Source: Clostridia bacterium | Lineage (GTDB): Bacteria; Bacillota; Clostridia; TANB77; CAG-508 | Reading direction: 5' to 3' | NCBI GenBank assembly: GCA_022798895.1 | Contig: JAAWNJ010000011.1 | Coordinates: 1-37,278 of the forward strand | Length of the DNA stretch: 37,278 nucleotides | In this document: positions 1 through 8,315 of the stretch, piece by piece | How positions within the stretch are numbered: the stretch's first letter is position 1 | Layout: every line of letters begins with the position of its first letter | The notes under the pieces: model-generated | What the model saw: the letters and a program-made list of their open reading frames with translations, nothing else | The model's database searches: none | Told to the model about the DNA's origin: nothing | Translations under genes and position numbers: made by a program

Positions 1-27
1 CATAAGGACGGAAAGGGGGCAATTACA

Positions 28-138
28 ATGACACAACCTGACCTTATTCTAAAATTGATTGAACAATTATTAACAGAAAGAGAAAAGAACATTAAACTTC
101 AATCAGAATTAGAAGAATACAAAAAGGGTAAAGACTAA
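28..138 (+). CDS. Small hypothetical protein, 36 aa, possible coiled coil
   Basis: An ATG at 28 follows a good ribosome site (GGAAAGGGGG at 11-19) and opens 36 codons beginning MTQPDLILKLIEQLLTERE and ending EEYKKGKD. The peptide is charged with a leucine/isoleucine heptad-like pattern, so a short amphipathic helix or coiled coil is plausible. I do not recognise the family. The first coding bases belong to a 14-bp sequence that is repeated 212 bp downstream inside a hairpin loop, which hints at a regulatory or mobile-element relic. It lies at the window edge, so its operon context is unknown. Confidence 0.45.
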   Translation: MTQPDLILKLIEQLLTEREKNIKLQSELEEYKKGKD

Positions 139-256
139 ATGTGTCATTACATAGGCGAAGTGGGGAAGTTTTACGGGCTTTCTCGCTTTTTAAATATAAA
201 AAAAAAGTAGTGTATTACGGGTACACTACGAGCAAACAATATACACAACCTGACCT
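31..256. repeat. 14-bp direct repeat (31-44 and 243-256)
   Basis: ACACAACCTGACCT occurs at 31-44, just inside the start of the small ORF, and again at 243-256. Similarity extends a few bases upstream (ACAAT then GA versus ATAT). The second copy lies in the loop of an imperfect hairpin. Confidence 0.6.
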
Positions 257-270
257 AAGGTACATTGTTT
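207..270. other. Two adjacent hairpins
   Basis: GTAGTGTA at 207-214 pairs with TACACTAC at 222-229 around a 7-nt loop. An A-tract at 198-206 precedes it, so it reads as a terminator on the minus strand. Next, AAACAATATAC (234-244) pairs with GTACATTGTTT (260-270) with one mismatch, and the 14-bp repeat sits in its loop. No gene was found in the rest of 271-409. Confidence 0.45.
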
Positions 271-409
271 ATTGTAACTATATAATAGCATATTTATTTT
301 TATATGTCAAATGATTTTTTAAAACTTTACAATGATTTTTTGCCTGACAAAAATAAAAAACGGATGAAATTTTACCGCAGAATTTATGCAATCGGATAAT
401 CACGATTGG

Positions 410-438
410 TTGACAGAATGTATAAGTTATGTTACAAT
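410..438 (+). promoter_or_regulatory. Sigma-A promoter
   Basis: TTGACA at 410-415 and TACAAT at 433-438 with a 17-bp spacer. The next gene starts at 484 with AGAGGAGAG just upstream, so this most likely drives the 484-2891 gene pair. Confidence 0.8.
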
Positions 439-483
439 AAAAAACGATGAATACTTAGAAAGTAAAATAAAAGAGGAGAGATT

Positions 484-1524
484 ATGATAAAAAGAAGTTT
501 GCTAGAAGGTTTACAACAAGCTTGTGAACTAATGACGAAAGATTACCATATGCAAACAGGAAATAAGCATCTTACATTTAATGTATTGCAACTTTTTGAA
601 GAAAAATATCCAAAAGCAGTTTTAAAAACAGATTTAGTAAGGCAAGCAGCTCAGGTATATGATGAGTATAAGGGAAATGAAGAGTATATTCATATACCAG
701 ATGTCTGCCAAATGTTATACAATTTGAAAGCATATCCAGTATTAGGAGCTTTTGATATGAGAAGTGGAGAATTAGAAGGTGTGGTTACAATTAAATATCA
801 TGAAAATACTTTAGAGGAAGATACAGATCCATATTATCCAAAGCCAAATGCCAAATTCTTTTCTATTACAGGGGTAATTGTTAGACAAAGAGAAAATATG
901 TTAAATAAAGGAATAGGAAGTAGCTTATATGCGGCATCTATTTTAGGAGCACAAAAATATGCAAGTAAATATCCAGAAGAAAATATGGAATTGAATGTAG
1001 TGATTGACTGTACTAATTTACCAAGCTTATATGCATTAACCAATGGAAATGAAAAAATAGCAGCATGTGGATATTTAGGCAGAAGTCAAAAGTTACTTGC
1101 AGTTTTAGATGGAATTTATACTGTAAGGGATGAAGAACAGCATTTAATAGAAGCACCAACTTATGTTATAAAAATTCCACTTGCCCCACAACAAATACAA
1201 GCTCAGGCAAGAGAAAGTCAGACTTTTTCATATCATACTAAAAAAGATCCCCCAAACTATCAACAATACGAAGAATTGCTAGATACTATCTTAGAAAAGA
1301 TAAAACAGGATGAAACATGTGTCATAACGCAAATGGAAGATGAAGGAATAGGAACAGTTAGCTATATTCATATAGAAAATTTAGAAATTCATTTAGAAGA
1401 TATGCAGATAGAAAGAAATGGAACGCAAAATATTGGAAAGAGAAGAACGCCTACTGGGGAAGTCAGTAAATTTGTGGGGCCAATGCCAGATTTGAAAAAG
1501 GAAATTGAGGAGGACGAAAGATAA
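484..1524 (+). CDS. GNAT-like acetyltransferase-domain protein (putative)
   Basis: A 346-residue protein starting at ATG 484 behind AGAGGAGAG and a strong promoter. Its central part, about residues 125-185, resembles the acetyl-CoA-binding region of GNAT N-acetyltransferases: a hydrophobic strand (FSITGVIV), then RQRENMLNKGIGSSL matching the RxxGxG-type loop, then a helix and a strand with NLPSLYAL. The N-terminal 120 and C-terminal 110 residues are not recognisable, and the tail is acidic (KKEIEEDER). Its stop is 2 nt before the dipeptidase start, so the two are co-transcribed and may act on related peptide or amino-acid substrates. The GNAT call rests on one motif; CDS status is secure, substrate unknown. 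Confidence 0.6.
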   Translation: MIKRSLLEGLQQACELMTKDYHMQTGNKHLTFNVLQLFEEKYPKAVLKTDLVRQAAQVYDEYKGNEEYIHIPDVCQMLYNLKAYPVLGAFDMRSGELEGVVTIKYHENTLEEDTDPYYPKPNAKFFSITGVIVRQRENMLNKGIGSSLYAASILGAQKYASKYPEENMELNVVIDCTNLPSLYALTNGNEKIAACGYLGRSQKLLAVLDGIYTVRDEEQHLIEAPTYVIKIPLAPQQIQAQARESQTFSYHTKKDPPNYQQYEELLDTILEKIKQDETCVITQMEDEGIGTVSYIHIENLEIHLEDMQIERNGTQNIGKRRTPTGEVSKFVGPMPDLKKEIEEDER

Positions 1525-1526
1525 AT

Positions 1527-2891
1527 ATGGAGTTAAATTCAATCCAATTTTTTAAGGAAATTGCAAAAATACCAAGGGAGTCTGGAAATGAAAAGCAAAT
1601 TGGAACATACTTGTGCCAATTTGCTAAAGAACGAAATTTATTTTATGAATGTGACCAATATCATAATGTATTAATTAAGAAAAAGACTATAGATAAAGAA
1701 CCAATTATTTTGCAAGTACATACCGATATGGTGTGCGAAAAAGAAGAGGGAAAAGAATTTGACTTTGAAAAGGATGCTATTGAAGTGATAGAAGAAAATG
1801 GATATTTAAGAGCAGAAGGAACAACCTTAGGTGCAGATAATGGAATAGGGGTAGCACAGATATTAGCCATTTTAGATAGTGATATTCCTTGCAATATTGA
1901 AGCAATTTTTACAGCAACAGAGGAAACCTCTATGGTAGGGGCAATGAATTTTGATACGAGTAAATTAGAGGGAAAGAAGTTATTAAATTTAGATGGTTTT
2001 GAAGAAAATGTCATTTTAATGGAGAGTGCATGTTTTTATGATATTATTCTAAAATTGAAAAATGAATTTAATAAGCCAAAAAATCAGAATACGTATGAAA
2101 TTATTTTAAGTGGAATGAAAGGTGGACATTCAGGATTTGATATTAATAAAGAACATGGAAATAGTAATATAGAATTGGCAAGATTGCTAGAAAAAGTAGA
2201 GGACATAGAAATAAATGATTTTGTAGGAGGAGCAAAATTTAATGTTATTCCTTCACAAGCTAAGGCACAAATTGTGACTAATTTAGTAGCAGAAAAAATG
2301 AATGAGTTGTGTCAAAATACCCAAAGAGAATTGCAAGAAAAATATCCAGAAGTTAAAATTACAGTAGTATCTAAAAATAGGGCAGAAGAAGCACTTAATA
2401 CAAAGGATTCAAAAGAGTTCTTACAAAAGATAATACAATTTCCACATGGAGTACTGTATAAAAATAGTAACCAAGAAGTTACTACATCTATTAATTTAGG
2501 AGCTGTCAATTTGCAAGGACAAGAATTGAAAGTAGGAATGAGAAGTTCTAAGCAAACAGAAGAACAAGAATGCTTGAATTTACTTAAAAATTATAGTAAA
2601 AAATATCAACTAGATTTTACTGTGATAGGTTCACAACCAGGATTTGAGTCTGACCCAAATAGTTCACTTATTCAAGAATTGTTAAAGGCTCATCCTATAG
2701 AAGAATTTCATAAATTACCAGAACTAAAATCAGTTCATATTACAGTAGAGGTAGGATTTTTTAAACAAAAAATACCAGATCTTCAAATTGCTATTATCTC
2801 TCCTAAAATTCAAGGTGCACATACTACAAAAGAGTGTGTAGAGATAGCTTCTATTAGCAGAACTGATAAATGGCTTATGAATTTTATTTAG
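1527..2891 (+). CDS. pepD: M20C aminoacyl-histidine (Xaa-His) dipeptidase
   Basis: A 454-residue cytosolic metallopeptidase that hydrolyses dipeptides for amino-acid recycling. Metal-site features in order: VHTDMV (first His and Asp), LGADNGIGVAQ (bridging Asp), TATEETSMVGA (catalytic Glu and Glu ligand), LNLDGFEE (Asp ligand), GGHSGFDI in the lid domain, and a C-terminal EVGFF...GAHTTKE with the last His. This order is that of PepD-type M20 enzymes, and the length is slightly below the usual 480. AGGAGG at the end of the upstream gene serves as its ribosome site, indicating translational linkage to the GNAT-like protein. Confidence 0.9.
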   Translation: MELNSIQFFKEIAKIPRESGNEKQIGTYLCQFAKERNLFYECDQYHNVLIKKKTIDKEPIILQVHTDMVCEKEEGKEFDFEKDAIEVIEENGYLRAEGTTLGADNGIGVAQILAILDSDIPCNIEAIFTATEETSMVGAMNFDTSKLEGKKLLNLDGFEENVILMESACFYDIILKLKNEFNKPKNQNTYEIILSGMKGGHSGFDINKEHGNSNIELARLLEKVEDIEINDFVGGAKFNVIPSQAKAQIVTNLVAEKMNELCQNTQRELQEKYPEVKITVVSKNRAEEALNTKDSKEFLQKIIQFPHGVLYKNSNQEVTTSINLGAVNLQGQELKVGMRSSKQTEEQECLNLLKNYSKKYQLDFTVIGSQPGFESDPNSSLIQELLKAHPIEEFHKLPELKSVHITVEVGFFKQKIPDLQIAIISPKIQGAHTTKECVEIASISRTDKWLMNFI

Positions 2892-2899
2892 GTAAAACC

Positions 2900-2928
2900 T
2901 TTACTTTTCATCTATTCTTGTGTAAAAT
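2900..2928 (+). promoter_or_regulatory. Probable sigma-A promoter
   Basis: TTTACT at 2900-2905 and TAAAAT at 2923-2928, spacer 17 bp, directly after the pepD stop and before the gene at 2963. Confidence 0.5.
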
Positions 2929-2962
2929 GAATATAGAAGATTATACGAGAAAGGATGAAGTT

Positions 2963-3319
2963 ATGAAGAAACAAATTGTATCATCTATTATATTAATAAT
3001 ACTCACTTTTATATTAGGATTATCTAATAGAGTATTAGCAACAAATCAAACTATAGTAAATGAGGATATTCCAATTACTAATGTAGTGACAAATGTACCA
3101 ACGCAAATTCAAAATAATATAGAAGCAAATGTACAGACACCATGGACAAACTCAGCTCCAACAGACTATGTCAATGACATTAGTAATCAATTACAAAATA
3201 TAGCATCAGGGCAACAGCCAAAAGATATGAGAAGACAAGTAGCTATTATGGTTATCATTATTGTTACAGTACTTCTTATTGTAGGATTAATAACATGGTA
3301 TTATATGACAAATCAATAA
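2963..3319 (+). CDS. Small exported membrane-anchored protein, unknown function
   Basis: The start chosen is ATG 2963 (MKKQIVSS), preceded by GAAAGGAT; the frame stays open upstream but that part overlaps pepD and the promoter. The 118-residue product has a signal peptide (residues 1-25, ending RVLATNQ), a low-complexity Asn/Thr/Pro/Gln-rich extracytoplasmic stretch of about 60 residues, and one strong transmembrane helix near the C-terminus (VAIMVIIIVTVLLIVGLITWYY) ending four residues from the stop. It is a single unit between its own promoter and a terminator. I recognise no domain. Confidence 0.75.
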   Translation: MKKQIVSSIILIILTFILGLSNRVLATNQTIVNEDIPITNVVTNVPTQIQNNIEANVQTPWTNSAPTDYVNDISNQLQNIASGQQPKDMRRQVAIMVIIIVTVLLIVGLITWYYMTNQ

Positions 3320-3323
3320 AGAT

Positions 3324-3357
3324 AAAATGATGCTTGAAAAAATTAAGCATCATTTTA
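3324..3357 (+). terminator. Rho-independent terminator
   Basis: AAAATGATGCTT (3324-3335) and AAGCATCATTTT (3345-3356) form a perfect 12-bp stem with a 9-nt loop ending in a T-run. Confidence 0.8.
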
Positions 3358-3372
3358 TTCGTAGGAGTAGAA

Positions 3373-3897
3373 ATGGAAGAATTTGATTTTGAACAGGCAA
3401 ATAATCGAGAATATGTATTAAATATGGTAAAACAAGATGGAAAGTTATTAGACTTTGCTTCAAAAGAACTACAAGATGATAAAGAAGTTGCAATGGCAGC
3501 AGTGGAGCAAAATCCAATTGCATTAGAATTTGTTAGTCCAAGGTTAAAAGATGATAGAGAAATTGTATATAACTCTGTATCTAGAATTGGATGGACAGCT
3601 TGTTACGCTAGTGACAAATTAAGAGGAGATAAAGATTTAATATTAGCAGGTGCAAAAATAGAAGGACAGATTTTATACTATTCTTCAAAAGAGTTAAGAG
3701 ATGATAAAGATGTAGTTATACAAGCAGTGAGTAATAAAGGGTTAATTCTGAAGTATGCAAGTAGGCGTTTGAGAAATGACAAAGAAGTAGTACTTGCAGC
3801 CATAAAACAAGATAAAAGGGCCAAAGAATATATTGATTCAGAAGAATTAAAACAAGATGAAGAAGTACAAGCTATCTTAAATCCACCACAGGAGTAA
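3373..3897 (+). CDS. DUF4116-like repeat protein
   Basis: A 174-residue protein; ATG 3373 follows GTAGGAG, and an upstream in-frame ATG at 3334 lies inside the terminator hairpin and is rejected. It is built of about five degenerate units of roughly 24 residues with the pattern DKEVVLAAI-K-....-LKYASRRLRNDK, typical of the DUF4116 family. These are helical repeats presumed to bind proteins; the family function is unknown. It ends three bases before the AlkD-like gene, so both are likely in one operon. Confidence 0.75.
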   Translation: MEEFDFEQANNREYVLNMVKQDGKLLDFASKELQDDKEVAMAAVEQNPIALEFVSPRLKDDREIVYNSVSRIGWTACYASDKLRGDKDLILAGAKIEGQILYYSSKELRDDKDVVIQAVSNKGLILKYASRRLRNDKEVVLAAIKQDKRAKEYIDSEELKQDEEVQAILNPPQE

Positions 3898-3900
3898 GAA

Positions 3901-4581
3901 ATGGAACAGATTAGAGAAAAGTTATTTGAATTACAAGATAAGAAATATCAAGAATTTCATAGCAAATTATGTCCTAATGTAGAGGATATTATTGGAGTTC
4001 GTATTCCAAGCTTAAGAAAGTTAGCAAAACAAATTGCTAAGGAAAATCCAAGAGAATATTTGGAAAAAACACCAAAAGAATACTATGAAGAAAGAATGCT
4101 ACAAGGTTTTGTAATTGGATATATGAAAGCAGAACTAGAAGAAAAGTTAGCTTATTTAGATAAATTTGTACCAATTATTGATAATTGGGCAGTTTGTGAT
4201 TGCTGTACTTCAACATATAAATTTACAAATAAATATCCAGAAGAAATGTGGAACTATATTCAAAAATATCTTTCTTCTAATCAAGAATTTGAATTACGTT
4301 TTGCCATTATTATGCTAATGGATTACTATTTAACTACAGAATATATTGATCAAGTTTTAGAAATTTATGATAGTATTCACCATGAGGGATATTATGTCAA
4401 AATGGGGGTAGCATGGGCTATTTCTATGGCTTATGTAAAGTTTCCTCAAAAGACAATGAGGTTACTTCAAAATAACCATTTAGATAATTTTACATATAAT
4501 AAAGCATTACAAAAAATGATAGAGTCTTATCAAATTGATAAAGAAACAAAACAAATCTTAAAAGAAATGAAAAGAAGGTGA
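3901..4581 (+). CDS. DNA alkylation repair protein, AlkD-like
   Basis: A 226-residue HEAT-like repeat protein of the DNA alkylation repair family (PF08713 type), which excises or binds alkylated purines. The signature NWAVCDCC places Trp96 and Asp100 in the W-x3-D arrangement of the AlkD active site, and GVAWAISMAY supplies the second active-site tryptophan. Length matches the family. It follows the DUF4116-like gene with a 3-nt gap and precedes the next gene by 8 nt, so a co-transcribed 3373-5270 group is likely. Confidence 0.85.
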   Translation: MEQIREKLFELQDKKYQEFHSKLCPNVEDIIGVRIPSLRKLAKQIAKENPREYLEKTPKEYYEERMLQGFVIGYMKAELEEKLAYLDKFVPIIDNWAVCDCCTSTYKFTNKYPEEMWNYIQKYLSSNQEFELRFAIIMLMDYYLTTEYIDQVLEIYDSIHHEGYYVKMGVAWAISMAYVKFPQKTMRLLQNNHLDNFTYNKALQKMIESYQIDKETKQILKEMKRR

Positions 4582-4589
4582 AATAAGTC

Positions 4590-5270
4590 ATGCCATCATG
4601 GGCAATTCATTTGAAAGTAGCAAAAGAGTTGGCAAAAAATATGCCAAAAGAAGACTACCAACGTTTTCTACTAGGAAATCTTTTACCAGATGTCAATGTA
4701 GGGTATTTGATTAATCCTATTTCAAAGAAAATCCCATATAGTATTACCCATTATGGAAAAATGGAAACTTTTGATGGGAAAACAAGAGAATTTCCAGACT
4801 ATGAGGCTTTTGCAAGAAGATATATAGAAGATATGAAAGATCCAATTATGAGAGGTTATTTAGCACATTTAGCAACTGATTTTTATTGGAATTATCAAAC
4901 ATACATTAAAAAAGGAATTTATGAAAATGGTAAAATGATAGGATTGCAAGGAAAAGAGAATGTGATTTTTGGAGAAAGTGAAATATTGCGTCAAACAAAG
5001 GTCAGGAATTTTAATAGTCTTTCTTACCATCTATACTATAACAATTTGGTAGAAATTCCAAAATTTCAAGAGGATTTAATAAAAGAAGCGCAAAAAGTAA
5101 ATGAAATCCATATTGAAAAAATGGATTTAGAAGGAGTAAATCAATACTTTAAAGATATTCCTGAAAAAATACAAAAAGAAAGTGAAGCCTTTAAAATATT
5201 TAGTTTGGAAGAAATGGAACAAGATTTAACAGATAATGTAAAGTTTATACAAAATATTTTAAAAAAATAG
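4590..5270 (+). CDS. Zn-dependent phospholipase C-like protein
   Basis: A 226-residue protein with the layout of bacterial Zn-dependent phospholipase C-like proteins (PF00882 type): an N-terminal MPSWAIHLKVAK with a conserved Trp/His, then FLLGNLLPDVNVGY, ITHYGK and YLAHLATDFYWNY, giving the His/Asp ligands of an all-helical metal site. No signal peptide is visible, so it is probably cytosolic, unlike secreted toxins of the family. Many such proteins have no assigned substrate. The start is ATG 4590 behind AAGGTGAAATAAG. Confidence 0.6.
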   Translation: MPSWAIHLKVAKELAKNMPKEDYQRFLLGNLLPDVNVGYLINPISKKIPYSITHYGKMETFDGKTREFPDYEAFARRYIEDMKDPIMRGYLAHLATDFYWNYQTYIKKGIYENGKMIGLQGKENVIFGESEILRQTKVRNFNSLSYHLYYNNLVEIPKFQEDLIKEAQKVNEIHIEKMDLEGVNQYFKDIPEKIQKESEAFKIFSLEEMEQDLTDNVKFIQNILKK

Positions 5271-5314
5271 AATAATTTAGTAAGAACATCAAAGAATAAG
5301 TAATGGTGATAGAA

Positions 5315-5560
5315 ATGAAAATGTCTTGGATTAAATATGAAAAAGACGCCAAAAGTTTTCGCTTGCCAGAAGCTTTAGGCTTTGATGTTTTTAAATTACA
5401 AGATTTAGAACAAACGGATAATACCATTAAAAATTTAATTCATCAAAAATATGATACCATTATTCTTTCTAATGAAGTAGCTGGCTTTTCAGAAGATATT
5501 ATTAAAAAGTATCAAAAAGATAAAGAAATTAAAATTGTCATTTCTCTAGACAAAGATTAA
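5315..5560 (+). CDS. Small hypothetical protein, faintly V-ATPase F-subunit-like
   Basis: GGTGAT lies 5 bases before ATG 5315, making it a better start than the ATG at 5303. The 81-residue product has a Rossmann-like alternation: LGFDVFKL, then KYDTIILSNEVAGFSEDIIKKY, then KEIKIVISL. That spacing and the EVAGFSEDI segment recall subunit F of V-type ATP synthases (PF01990), but no other V-ATPase genes are present, so this is at most a fold suggestion. Confidence 0.6.
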   Translation: MKMSWIKYEKDAKSFRLPEALGFDVFKLQDLEQTDNTIKNLIHQKYDTIILSNEVAGFSEDIIKKYQKDKEIKIVISLDKD

Positions 5561-5587
5561 TAGGATAGAAATAAGGAGAATGACAAA

Positions 5588-6028
5588 ATGGAAGAATATA
5601 TATTTGTTTGTATTGGAACAAATCAGCTAGTAGAAGATTCTTTTGGACCAAGAGTAGGAGAGGTTTTAGAAGAAAAATTTAAAACCATTTCTAAAGTAAA
5701 AGTATTAGGGACTATGAAATGTCCTATTCATTTTCAAAATGCTCCTATTTTTGTAGATTATCTTAAAACAGAAAAAAGTAGATTGATTGTAATAGATTCT
5801 GCTTTAGGAGAAGAAGAACAAATAGGAAACACGTATATGAATAGAGGAGGAATAGAAATAGGGAAGGCTTTTGGAAAAAGCTTTTATTTTCCTGCACATT
5901 GGAATATTAAAACAATTGTAGGGAAAAAAACAGAGGGATTACAAAAAGAGAAGACTACTTACCAAATAAATCAATTAGCACAAAAATTAGGGAATCAAAT
6001 TGTAGAAGTAATGAAAGGACTAATTTAA
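5588..6028 (+). CDS. yyaC: Spore protease YyaC family (DUF1256) protein
   Basis: A 146-residue protein matching the YyaC/DUF1256 pattern: an N-terminal strand with CIGTNQLVEDSFGPRVG (family CIGTDRSTGDSLGP), a central LGTMKCPIH (family YGTLDxPVH), IVIDSALGEEEQIG, and HWNIKTIVG near the end. The family is related to the germination protease GPR fold and is found in spore formers. The acidic residue in EDSFGP and the Asp in VIDSALG are candidate active-site residues. ATAAGGAGAATGACAAA precedes ATG 5588. Confidence 0.7.
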   Translation: MEEYIFVCIGTNQLVEDSFGPRVGEVLEEKFKTISKVKVLGTMKCPIHFQNAPIFVDYLKTEKSRLIVIDSALGEEEQIGNTYMNRGGIEIGKAFGKSFYFPAHWNIKTIVGKKTEGLQKEKTTYQINQLAQKLGNQIVEVMKGLI

Positions 6029-6063
6029 TTTTTTTATTTCCACTTGTATAAAAATAACTAAAA

Positions 6064-6474
6064 ATGGAAAAAATAGAACTAACAAATGAAACAGTAAGAA
6101 AGGAAATAGGAAAAATGAATACAGGTGGAATGAAAAACATTGTAATTTTAAAGGACTTGCCTTCTAATTTGGTAGAAGAGGCAATTGTATTTTTGAAGGA
6201 AAATCAAAAATTAAAGAAACCAGAATTAATAGATGTAGAAGTAAAAAAACAAAATGGAAAAACAGCAGCTAAAACAGAAAAAAATCCAAAAGACTATATC
6301 GTAAATGAGGCGCAAATGCTAATTGCAGATTACATTTCTAAAGTGGAAAATAGTCATAAAAATGAAGAATATCCTTACAAAAAATTAAAGAAAAAATATC
6401 GATTATTAAAGAAAATAAGCTGTGCTCTAGCAATAGCGCTGGCTGCCAATATTATTTTATTATTTGCTCTTTAA
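6064..6474 (+). CDS. Hypothetical protein with C-terminal membrane anchor
   Basis: 136 residues if started at ATG 6064, which lacks a ribosome site; ATG 6115 (MNTGGMK) follows AAAGGAAATAGGAAAA and may be the true start. The protein is lysine/glutamate rich, has a helical segment NEAQMLIADYISKVE, a basic stretch (YKKLKKKYRLLKKIS) and a single terminal transmembrane helix (ALAIALAANIILLFAL), giving a tail-anchored cytosolic topology. Not recognised. It lies between yyaC and the spoIVF genes, so a sporulation role is possible but only by position. Confidence 0.6.
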   Translation: MEKIELTNETVRKEIGKMNTGGMKNIVILKDLPSNLVEEAIVFLKENQKLKKPELIDVEVKKQNGKTAAKTEKNPKDYIVNEAQMLIADYISKVENSHKNEEYPYKKLKKKYRLLKKISCALAIALAANIILLFAL

Positions 6475-6545
6475 ATTTAAGAATAATACATCTCATCCTG
6501 ACATATACATGAACCAAGATACTACAAAGGAAGAGGTGTATTTTT

Positions 6546-7592
6546 GTGGAAAAAACAATATCTCCAGAAGAAAGAATTAGACGAGCAGAGGAAATCTATT
6601 ACAGAAGAAGAGAAAATAATCATTCTGTTAGAATGTCTAGTAGTCAAGTAAAAGAAGGAAATGAAAGCAGGAAAATTTCTCTTTACAAAAAAATGGTAAT
6701 ACAAGTTTTAACTTGTATTTTAATTTATTTAGTTTTTTCACTTATTAAAGAAGCAAACTATATTTTTTCAGCAGATGTAATGAATAAAACAAAGGAATTT
6801 TTAAGTACAGATATTAACTTTGAAGTAATAGCAGGACAGGTAGGTAAGTTTTTCCAAGATAATCAGGACAAACTAGATTTTTTAGGTAGTTGGTTAAAAG
6901 AAGATAGTAACCAGGAAGAAAATCAAGAAAACCAAAATGTAGAGAATGCACAAGATAGTAATAACCAAGCTCAAAATGCAGAAGGAGAAAATAAGCAAGA
7001 GGAGAACAAACAAGAAGAAAATACTGAAAAAGAAAATAAGACAGAGAATAAAGAAACTGAAAATAAGGTGACCAATGAAGCAAAAGGAAATACTACCAAT
7101 CAAACTGGAATAGGTGGAGCATCTAATAATGAAGCGACAGTAACCACATCTTCTAGTGGAAGTAGTAGTAAAACACAAATGCAAAAAGATGCAGAATATA
7201 TCAAAGCTAATTTTAAATTAGGTCTTCCCTTGAAAGGACCAGTTACTTCACGCTATGGAAAAAGAGAGGCAACAGAAATTGTGTCCGAAAATCATTATGG
7301 CATTGATTTAGGTGTTAGTATAGGTACAACAGTTTATGCCGCAATGGAGGGAAAAGTAAGTTTAGTTTCTGATGAGGGAGAATATGGAACTCATGTCAAA
7401 ATAGTCAATAAAGATGTTACTACTATTTATGCACATTGTAGTAAAATTGTAGTAAAAGAAGGAGCAACAATTAAGAAGGGACAAAAAATAGCACTTTCAG
7501 GAAATACTGGAAGAACAACAGGACCACATCTACATTTTGAAATACGAAGAAACAATAGAACAATTGATCCACAGCTAGTTTTGAAATTTTAA
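6546..7592 (+). CDS. SpoIVFA-like M23 peptidase-domain membrane protein
   Basis: A 348-residue protein with GTG start 6546 behind AGAGGTG. Residues 1-40 are cytosolic; a transmembrane helix follows (MVIQVLTCILIYLVFSLI); then comes a long Asn/Gln/Glu/Lys-rich linker (about 120-215), and a C-terminal LytM/M23 domain. Zinc-site residues are all present: His250 and Asp254 in HYGIDLG, and His328/His330 in HLHFEIR. It sits 17 nt before spoIVFB, the arrangement of spoIVFA-spoIVFB, where SpoIVFA holds the pro-sigma-K protease complex in the forespore membrane. Unlike an inert scaffold, this copy keeps catalytic ligands, so endopeptidase activity is possible. Confidence 0.8.
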   Translation: MEKTISPEERIRRAEEIYYRRRENNHSVRMSSSQVKEGNESRKISLYKKMVIQVLTCILIYLVFSLIKEANYIFSADVMNKTKEFLSTDINFEVIAGQVGKFFQDNQDKLDFLGSWLKEDSNQEENQENQNVENAQDSNNQAQNAEGENKQEENKQEENTEKENKTENKETENKVTNEAKGNTTNQTGIGGASNNEATVTTSSSGSSSKTQMQKDAEYIKANFKLGLPLKGPVTSRYGKREATEIVSENHYGIDLGVSIGTTVYAAMEGKVSLVSDEGEYGTHVKIVNKDVTTIYAHCSKIVVKEGATIKKGQKIALSGNTGRTTGPHLHFEIRRNNRTIDPQLVLKF

Positions 7593-7609
7593 GTGGAAGA
7601 GGAAATAAT

Positions 7610-8263
7610 ATGAGTATTAAAATAGATTTGAGAATTTTCTTGTTTGGAATTCTTTTTTTCTTAACCAAACAAATTGAAATCTATGCGACCATTATGTTTT
7701 TTGCATTTCTACATGAAATAGGACATTTGTGTGCTGGGCTGTTATTAGGTTTTAAACCAAAAAATATGAAGATGACACCTTGGGGATTTCAAATTGCTTT
7801 TAAAACTGATATAGAAGATTACAATCAGAAAAAAAGACAAGGAAATGAATTATGTATGAAAAAAATAGTGATTTATTTAGCAGGTCCTATGATAAATCTT
7901 TTTCTTGTTTTAGTTTGTTTATTATGGAAGACAGAATTAATTATTCCAAAAGAAACCATTATTTATAGTAATTTATTATTAGCAATTTTTAATTTATTTC
8001 CTATTTATCCACTAGATGGAGGAAGGATTTTAAAAGAAGTGGTACATATTTTTAGAGGAAGAAAAATAGCTTATCAAAAAAGCAATTTGATTTCTTTTAT
8101 TACAGTCATTATTTTAACTATATTAACTAGTATTTTAATTTTATATATTCACAATATTGCATTCCTCATTATTTTGGGATACCTTTGGTATTTGGTGATA
8201 AAGAACCAGAAAGAATACAAAGTTTATGAAAAAACACTAGAATTGGCAAACCGATATAGATAG
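7610..8263 (+). CDS. spoIVFB: Site-2 protease SpoIVFB (M50), pro-sigma-K processing
   Basis: A 217-residue polytopic intramembrane metalloprotease. His35-Glu36 and His39 of FLHEIGHLCAG form the HExxH site in an early membrane segment, and Asp136 in NLFPIYPLDGGRIL supplies the third ligand. Further hydrophobic segments lie at 85-105 and 150-195. Size and motif positions fit SpoIVFB, which cleaves pro-sigma-K in the mother cell. The adjacent M23 gene supports the assignment. The C-terminus (YKVYEKTLELANRYR) is short. Confidence 0.85.
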   Translation: MSIKIDLRIFLFGILFFLTKQIEIYATIMFFAFLHEIGHLCAGLLLGFKPKNMKMTPWGFQIAFKTDIEDYNQKKRQGNELCMKKIVIYLAGPMINLFLVLVCLLWKTELIIPKETIIYSNLLLAIFNLFPIYPLDGGRILKEVVHIFRGRKIAYQKSNLISFITVIILTILTSILILYIHNIAFLIILGYLWYLVIKNQKEYKVYEKTLELANRYR

Positions 8264-8280
8264 AAAAGAATTTACTTCAT

Positions 8281-8309
8281 TTGACAAAAAAAGGAAAACA
8301 TAGTATAAT
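8281..8309 (+). promoter_or_regulatory. Strong sigma-A promoter for RNase J leader
   Basis: Perfect consensus TTGACA at 8281-8286 and TATAAT at 8304-8309 with a 17-bp spacer. Start of transcription is expected near 8316, giving a leader of about 210 nt before the RNase J start codon. Confidence 0.85.
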
Positions 8310-8315
8310 AGGAAA

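Noticed and set aside
139..210. A 23-codon ORF (MCHYIGEVGKFYG...) starting one base after the small ORF's stop
   Set aside because: No ribosome site of its own, runs into a hairpin, no recognisable family.
3334..3372. N-terminal extension of the DUF4116-like protein from ATG 3334
   Set aside because: It lies inside the terminator hairpin; ATG 3373 has a ribosome site.
5315..5560. V-type ATPase operon
   Set aside because: Only a faint F-subunit resemblance and no other subunit genes nearby.
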